Positions 8,333-11,943 of a stretch of DNA of 11,943 nt are shown one piece after another. The position numbers and the translations under genes were made by a program. Below the pieces are notes generated by a model. The model was not told the DNA's origin, made no database searches, and saw nothing but the letters and a program-made list of their open reading frames with translations. Numbering within the stretch: the first letter of the stretch is position 1; every line of letters begins with the position of its first letter. Source of the stretch: Ophiosphaerella korrae (lineage: Eukaryota; Ascomycota; Dothideomycetes; Pleosporales; Phaeosphaeriaceae); assembly GCA_028456385.1 (NCBI GenBank), contig JALNQF010000877.1, positions 1-11,943 on the forward strand, written 5' to 3'.

Positions 8333-8995
8333 GGTTCTTTTTCTTTTTTTACTATATTAAACAATTCTACTACTATATAAGTAGTTTATATAGGAAATTA
8401 TCTTATATATCTTTTAATTAGTTTCTTTTTATATAAATTCTATACGTTTTTAAAAGGATTTAGATCTAGACTATAGGCTAGATAAAGAAAGAGTTTTATA
8501 CTATTTCTTTAAAACTAATTAATAATAGTAGAAACTTTATAAATTCTACGAGTATCTTAGATATATATATACTCTAGTATCCTAGATAGTTATTTATAAC
8601 CTTAGATAAAAGATCTATTAATAAGTTCTTTTATAATAATAAAAAAAAAGACTAAAATAGAGTTATATAACTTACGTCTTTTAATATACTTTTTAAGATG
8701 TTTATAAAGTACTATTTAGATATAGTAAGTATAATAAATAGGACTAGTATTAATTAAAACCTAAATAAACTCTAGGTCTAATATCTTTCTTTTCTAAATA
8801 GCTCCTTATATTTAGATATTTATTTCCTTACGTAATATAATAGTTAGTAAGCTAGCTATAACAATATATTTAAAAGGAAAATATACTAGAAAAATAATAG
8901 AATATTTTAGCCTATTAGAAATTTTTTTAAACTTATTTCTACTTAATGTTAAGACTATTTCTTCTATAACTCTTTTTTTACTCTATTTTTAGTAA
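8333..8995 (-). pseudogene. Tc1/mariner DD34E transposase remnant
   Basis: This is a cut-and-paste DNA transposase. The minus-strand frame reads YIYIXDTRRIYKVS, then SIKLFLYLAYSLDLNPFKNV followed by NLYKKKLIKRY. This matches the mariner signatures Q-D-N-A-R-I-H-K and P-x-Y-S-P-D-L-N-P-x-E-N-V-W. The second catalytic Asp is intact at 8554-8556. The third acidic residue, exactly 34 residues later, sits at 8449-8451 and now reads AAA (Lys). Upstream in the same frame are GAIXKRKILDLEFIXVLI and VLYKHLKKYIKRRKLYN, plausible for the catalytic core. The first Asp and the N-terminal DNA-binding part are not resolved. The frame runs to the edge of LTR copy 1, and the gene is split by LTR copy 2; a short continuation lies beyond 9455. 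Confidence 0.82.
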
Positions 8996-9000
8996 TATTT
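8996..9000. repeat. target site duplication TATTT, left copy
   Basis: TATTT directly precedes the solo LTR and is repeated exactly at 9451-9455. Five-base duplications are typical of LTR retrotransposon integration. Confidence 0.85.
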
Positions 9001-9450
9001 TGTAATAGGGTCGCTTACTATCGACTACAGGTAACCCTTAGGTATTATTAGTAGATTAGAAGGTAATAACAAAAGCTCTTGTAGTAATTAAGCAATAAAC
9101 TATAAACAATAAAAGATTCTTGTAATGTCTTAGTATTATTACTCTAGGTTAAAGATTAGATTACTAATACTATCCTAATAATGCCTATTACTATTAACTA
9201 TATACCTAGTACTTCCTTAGTACTTTACAACTTTATATTTACTAAAATCGTAAATTTATAAAGTTAGCTTTATAACGTTATATTTACTAAGATTATAAAT
9301 TTACAAATTTATTACGTATCTCTATTATAGTTAGTTTCCTAATTAAGTTTATTATCCTATAGGTTATTACCCTACTTATCTTATGCTTTGTTAGTAACTA
9401 AGTTAGGACTAATTAGTTCTATCTCGATTTCTCTTATTACGCCTATAACA
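9001..9450 (-). repeat. solo LTR (copy 2, 450 bp)
   Basis: The ends are TGTAATAGGG and CCTATAACA, an imperfect inverted pair with the canonical TG...CA termini. It is flanked on both sides by TATTT, and no internal coding DNA adjoins it. Together these show a solo LTR left by recombination between two LTRs. The orientation matches copy 1, and the final ~95 bases align closely (TAGGTTATTACCCTACTTATCTTA onward in segments), with several differences of the TG/TA or CA/TA type. It sits inside the mariner transposase remnant. Confidence 0.9.
9223..9312. repeat. 45-bp tandem duplication inside the solo LTR
   Basis: Units at 9223-9267 and 9268-9312 share TTATATTTACTAA and ATAAATTTA/GTAAATTTA cores. 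The duplication is missing from LTR copy 1 and explains most of the length difference between the copies (450 against 394 bp). Confidence 0.75.
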
Positions 9451-9455
9451 TATTT
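9451..9455. repeat. target site duplication TATTT, right copy
   Basis: Exact repeat of 8996-9000, directly after the terminal ACA of the solo LTR. Confidence 0.85.
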
Positions 9456-9530
9456 CGTCCTATCTCCCTTCTATATCTTAAAATATATATTTTTTACTTA
9501 TAATCTAATTATTATTTAGCCTTCTTAGCT
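9456..9530 (-). pseudogene. possible N-terminal continuation of the mariner remnant
   Basis: If the solo LTR and one TATTT copy are removed, the transposase frame continues here without a shift and reads KNIYFKIXKGDRT toward the junction. Past the junction it runs into KKRVIEEIVLTLSRNKFKKI, which has a helix-turn-helix look. The distance from there to the second catalytic Asp is short for a full transposase, so an internal deletion is possible. This assignment rests on frame continuity only. Confidence 0.3.
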
Positions 9531-9861
9531 ACTTATTATAAGGGTAGACTCTTTTTTAGTATTTTATTTCTTAATTAAGAGCTTTTTGTTAGTAACATTA
9601 ATAGTATAGCTTTTTTTATCGATAAACAATTAGAAGCTCCTAATATAGATTTTAATATTATTTTTAAATAATAATCTTATAATACTCTTCCTAGGACTCT
9701 ATATTAAATCTCTATTTAGTTACTTTATTTCTCTTAATTTTAACCTAGTAATATACCTTTCTATTACTTAGCTAATAGAGAGTAAATAACTATTTTTTTT
9801 TTTACTAATTCGCTTTATATTATTATTAATATATATATACTATCTATTAAAGATAGTAGTA

Positions 9862-10386
9862 ATAGTAAATAGAAGTATATTAGAAGATTAAAGCAAGTTA
9901 ACTTTAGGTTTAAATTTTAAGAAGTTTATCGTTAGTTATTAAGGATTTAGAAAAGATATAGAAAAAATAAGATTAGAAATTAATTTATCCTTAATAGACA
10001 AATAAATTAGTAGTCTATTTAGTAAGTTTAGCTTATATAATAAAGTTATTACTTTTTGTAATTTAAATAAACTAAGTAGATAACAAATATTCTATAAAAA
10101 TTTAGTAATATAATCTCTACTCGCTTACGAAATACTAGATAAAATAAAAATAGAATTTTATACGCTAATAAAAAATTTCTATTACGTTGAATTTTATAAA
10201 AAAAAAAACCTCTAAATAGTTTAAATCCTAGCTTTTATTTGCTTAGTAATTAAAATTCGTAGTATACTAAAATGAAGTCCTAGATATTTTCTTCTAGATT
10301 TGTATTTGCTTTTATTTCTAGCTATTTTATTTGTAGAGTTATTACTAGTTAAAAACTATAACTTTTTTTTAGGCTTTTTTTTCGTG
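9862..10386 (+). pseudogene. unidentified AT-rich open-frame trace
   Basis: A plus-strand frame of about 175 codons has only about nine or ten stops, almost all TAA/TAG, fewer than the neighbouring frames. Readable pieces are LTLGLNFKKFIVSY, GFRKDIEKIRLEINLSLIDK, SSLFSKFSLYNKVITFCNLN, SLLAYEILDKIKIEFYTLIK and, near the end, a hydrophobic run (FLLDLYLLLFLAILFVELLL) that would make a membrane segment if real. I recognise no family. The low base complexity means this could be chance openness. It ends where the LTR-like leader begins. Confidence 0.25.
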
Positions 10387-10388
10387 TC

Positions 10389-10557
10389 ACCCTACTATAG
10401 TAGTAAGCTAGATCCTAAATACTCTTTCTATTAAGGTACTAGTTTCTTTATTATATTAGTTATACTAACGTAGTCTATCTCTTTATATATAAGATCTTTT
10501 GTTTAATTTCTTTATTTATAAAAGTTAAGGCTATAATCTTTTTAGCTATAGTAGGGT
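10389..10557. repeat. 12-bp inverted repeat ACCCTACTATAG / CTATAGTAGGGT
   Basis: ACCCTACTATAG at 10389-10400 is the exact reverse complement of CTATAGTAGGGT at 10546-10557, enclosing about 145 bases. It could be a hairpin in LTR RNA or the ends of a small element. No target duplication was found beside it. Confidence 0.6.
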
Positions 10558-10563
10558 TAGTAG

Positions 10564-10583
10564 CTTAGTATTACAATACTAAG
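10564..10583. repeat. 20-bp palindrome with a RIP-type central mismatch
   Basis: CTTAGTATTACAATACTAAG is symmetrical except at the centre. Changing the central TTACAA back to TTGCAA makes it perfect, and that single difference is a TpG to TpA change. Confidence 0.7.
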
Positions 10584-10659
10584 CGGTAGGTAAGCTATTA
10601 TATCGCACGCAATTAGGCTAGGCAATACAGCGTAGTAGAATACGTAACTATTTAGTAGT

Positions 10660-10757
10660 AAACGCTCTAGAGCAAACGCTCTAGAGTAAACACTCTAGAA
10701 TAAGCGCTCTAGAGCGAACGCTCTAGAGTAAGCACTTAGAAATAAACGCTAGATAGT
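10660..10757 (+). repeat. 14-bp tandem minisatellite with CTCTAGAG core
   Basis: Seven consecutive 14-bp units start at 10660, 10674, 10688, 10702, 10716, 10730 and 10744. The consensus is about AAACGCTCTAGAGT. Five are well conserved, and the last two are degenerate. Four of the units contain the palindrome CTCTAGAG. The array lies in the leader/LTR-like DNA upstream of gag. Confidence 0.9.
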
Positions 10758-11023
10758 AAGTATATAGGAACGTCGAGAGACCTTTATAGACTATCGTGTT
10801 TAATCTCTTCTTTACTTCTAATCCTAATAGAGTATTATAACTAATACTTTAATTAGATTCCTATTTATCTATTAATACTTATATACCTTGTAATACTCTA
10901 ATAAAAGCTAACTATTAATTAAGTAACTAAATTGTTTATTAACCTCGCCCGTCTTATAAAAGCTTACTTACTCTTATTACTCTTACTTAGTTTTAAGGAC
11001 TTAATATATTAAATACCTTTAAG

Positions 11024-11740
11024 ATAAGCAATACGTTAATAAATATAGATAACTAGCGTACAAGAGCAACCTATACTACTACTTCTAAGGTTACTAAGCT
11101 AGACCTCTACTATAGAGAACAAAATAAGCTTAAGCTATAGATCTTACAACTTAATCTCTTTTTTAAGGTAGACTAAGTTTAGGACAAAGATAGAGCTATA
11201 CTTGTATTATCTTATATAAGGGGTAAGGTAGAGAAATAAGTTACGCTATACCTTAAGAAATACCTTAATAACAATAATAGTAACTACGATAAGATATTTA
11301 AAGAATAGATTAAGTTTAAAGATAAAGTACGACAAGCCTTTCTACTAGTAAACAAGATAGTAGTAGTAGAGCGCGTAATATAGTAGCTATAATAATATAA
11401 AGTAGTAGTAGACTATACTAATAAATTCTAAAGCTACGCGATATAAATAGAATAGAATAACAAGTTATTAATAAAGATATTTTAATAAGAACTTAAAAGT
11501 AACGTTTAAAGTAAGCTAATATATAGTAAAGCTACGATTAAGACGCTAGAGAACCTAATAAAAGAAGTAATTTAAGTTAATAACTATATATACTAATATA
11601 TAGTAAAAGCTAAGAATAGTAAAGTACTACGTATAGATAATAAGAAGTATAAAGCTAAGTATAAGTACTAATATAAAAATAACTAAGTTTAGAGTAGCTA
11701 TAGATACTTTAGGCTTGTAAGGGAGTTATCCCTTATATCT
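11024..11740 (+). pseudogene. Ty3/Gypsy gag (degraded, 3' end interrupted)
   Basis: This is the structural protein of a second Gypsy element, on the opposite strand to the gag at 6790-7894. One plus-strand frame reads NKLKLXILQLNLFFKVD, DKDRAILVLSYIRGKVEK, YLKKYLNNNNSNYDK, FKDKVRQAF, then DYTNKFXSYAIXIEXNNKLL and ATIKTLENLIKEVIXVNNY. This follows the classic fungal Gypsy gag pattern (L-x-x-Q-L-x-x-F-F, SYxRGxAxxW, A-D-Y-T-N-K-F-Q, T-L-D-x-L-I-x-x-A-I-x-L-D). Most stops fall where the family has Gln or Trp. ATA at 11024-11026 may be the former ATG. No zinc knuckle is evident before the repeat block at 11757, which seems to cut the gene. Confidence 0.82.
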
Positions 11741-11756
11741 CTTATTTTCGCACTAA

Positions 11757-11878
11757 TGTTAGTAAGTTTGCAACTTACTAACATAGCAAACTTACTAATA
11801 TTACAAACTTACTAATATCGCAAACTTACTAACATTACGAACTTACTAATATATTAGTAAGTTTACAACTTACTAACA
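11757..11878. repeat. 17-bp tandem repeat bracketed by two hairpins
   Basis: A 27-bp hairpin (TGTTAGTAAGTT-TGC-AACTTACTAACA, 11757-11783) is followed by four 17-bp units of GCAAACTTACTAATATT type (11786, 11803, 11820, 11837). A second copy of the same hairpin follows at 11852-11878, with TA for TG at its first dinucleotide. All parts share the AACTTACTAAYA sequence. The TGTTAG start could be the end of an LTR or of a small element inserted in gag; the window stops before its other end. Confidence 0.85.
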
Positions 11879-11917
11879 TTTAACTACCTTTCTACTTTTA
11901 GTTAGCGCTTAGTAGGC

Positions 11918-11939
11918 TACTAGGTATATATACCTAGTA
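11918..11939. repeat. 22-bp perfect palindrome
   Basis: The sequence is TACTAGG followed by TATATATA and CCTAGTA, symmetrical over 22 bases. It lies four bases from the window end. Its role is unknown. Confidence 0.7.
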
Positions 11940-11943
11940 CTTA

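Larger units (their letters stand above)
10387..10960 (+). repeat. putative LTR / leader upstream of the plus-strand Gypsy gag
   Basis: About 570 bases between TGTCACCCTACTATAG (10385 onward) and the gag frame hold no coding trace. They contain structured repeats: a 12-bp inverted repeat, a 20-bp palindrome and a 14-bp minisatellite. Position and length suit a 5' LTR plus leader, and TGTCAC is a common fungal Gypsy LTR start. I could not place the 3' end of the LTR or a primer binding site, and no second copy is in the window. Confidence 0.35.

Noticed and set aside
8333..9018. Short non-autonomous LTR element (LTR copy 2, internal, LTR copy 1)
   Set aside because: Copy 2 alone has a perfect target duplication and the internal part is a mariner transposase; the outer flanks of the pair do not match.
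10660..10757. CRISPR-like array
   Set aside because: Units are contiguous 14-bp repeats with no unique spacers, and the window is fungal in character.
11757..11878. CRISPR or telomere-like repeats
   Set aside because: Direct 17-bp units without spacers, bracketed by hairpins; the sequence is unlike TTAGGG-type telomere repeats.
1..11943. Mitochondrial DNA because of AT richness
   Set aside because: CpG is kept while CpA/TpG is lost, and clear nuclear LTR retroelement and mariner traces are present; mitochondrial DNA is not subject to RIP.
1..11943. Centromere core
   Set aside because: RIPed retroelement blocks can form fungal centromeres, but nothing in the sequence alone distinguishes a centromere from any other heterochromatic block.
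1..11943. tRNA, rRNA or intact host genes
   Set aside because: No cloverleaf, rRNA-like segment or stop-free gene with normal codon use was seen; short stop-free stretches are shadows in low-complexity DNA.

Overview
This window looks like an AT-rich, gene-poor block of a filamentous ascomycete genome (Pezizomycotina), built from transposable elements and heavily altered by repeat-induced point mutation (RIP). The basis is direct. CpA and its complement TpG are almost absent (positions 1-420 hold no CA and only two TG), TA is everywhere, and CpG survives in many places. That is the pattern of CpA to TpA change on both strands, not of ordinary methyl-CpG decay. As a result ATG starts are mostly gone, Gln and Trp codons have become TAA/TAG, and Cys and His codons have become Tyr. 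No intact host gene, tRNA or rRNA was found. Exact species cannot be told.

Region by region: (1) 1-3588, minus strand: a Ty1/Copia gag-pol readable in one unbroken frame (gag, protease, pre-integrase, integrase, linker, first residues of reverse transcriptase) that runs off the left edge; a possible 5' LTR/leader lies at about 3633-3790. (2) About 3797-4400, plus strand: the end of a Ty3/Gypsy chromovirus integrase with a chromodomain, apparently cut at its left by the Copia element. (3) About 4400-5600: mostly unassigned, with a Lys/Glu-rich (or Ser-rich) tract and minus-strand open-frame traces. (4) About 5600-8332, minus strand: an LTR at 7939-8332 followed by a Gypsy-type gag with two zinc knuckles, then a stretch where no pol could be recognised. 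(5) 8333-8995, minus strand: a Tc1/mariner DD34E transposase remnant, interrupted by a solo LTR of the same family (9001-9450, perfect 5-bp target duplication TATTT). (6) About 9456-10384: AT-rich DNA with an unidentified plus-strand frame. (7) About 10385-11740, plus strand: leader/LTR-like DNA with a 14-bp minisatellite, then a second Gypsy gag. (8) 11757-11939: a 17-bp tandem repeat bracketed by hairpins, and a 22-bp palindrome, apparently interrupting that gag.

The genes do not work together as a living system; the window is a nested graveyard. Its main biological content is the order of insertions, the very clean RIP footprint (catalytic acidic codons lost by the same dinucleotide change in three unrelated elements), and a few unassigned stretches. 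All domain calls come from reading translations by eye against remembered family motifs, with no database search.
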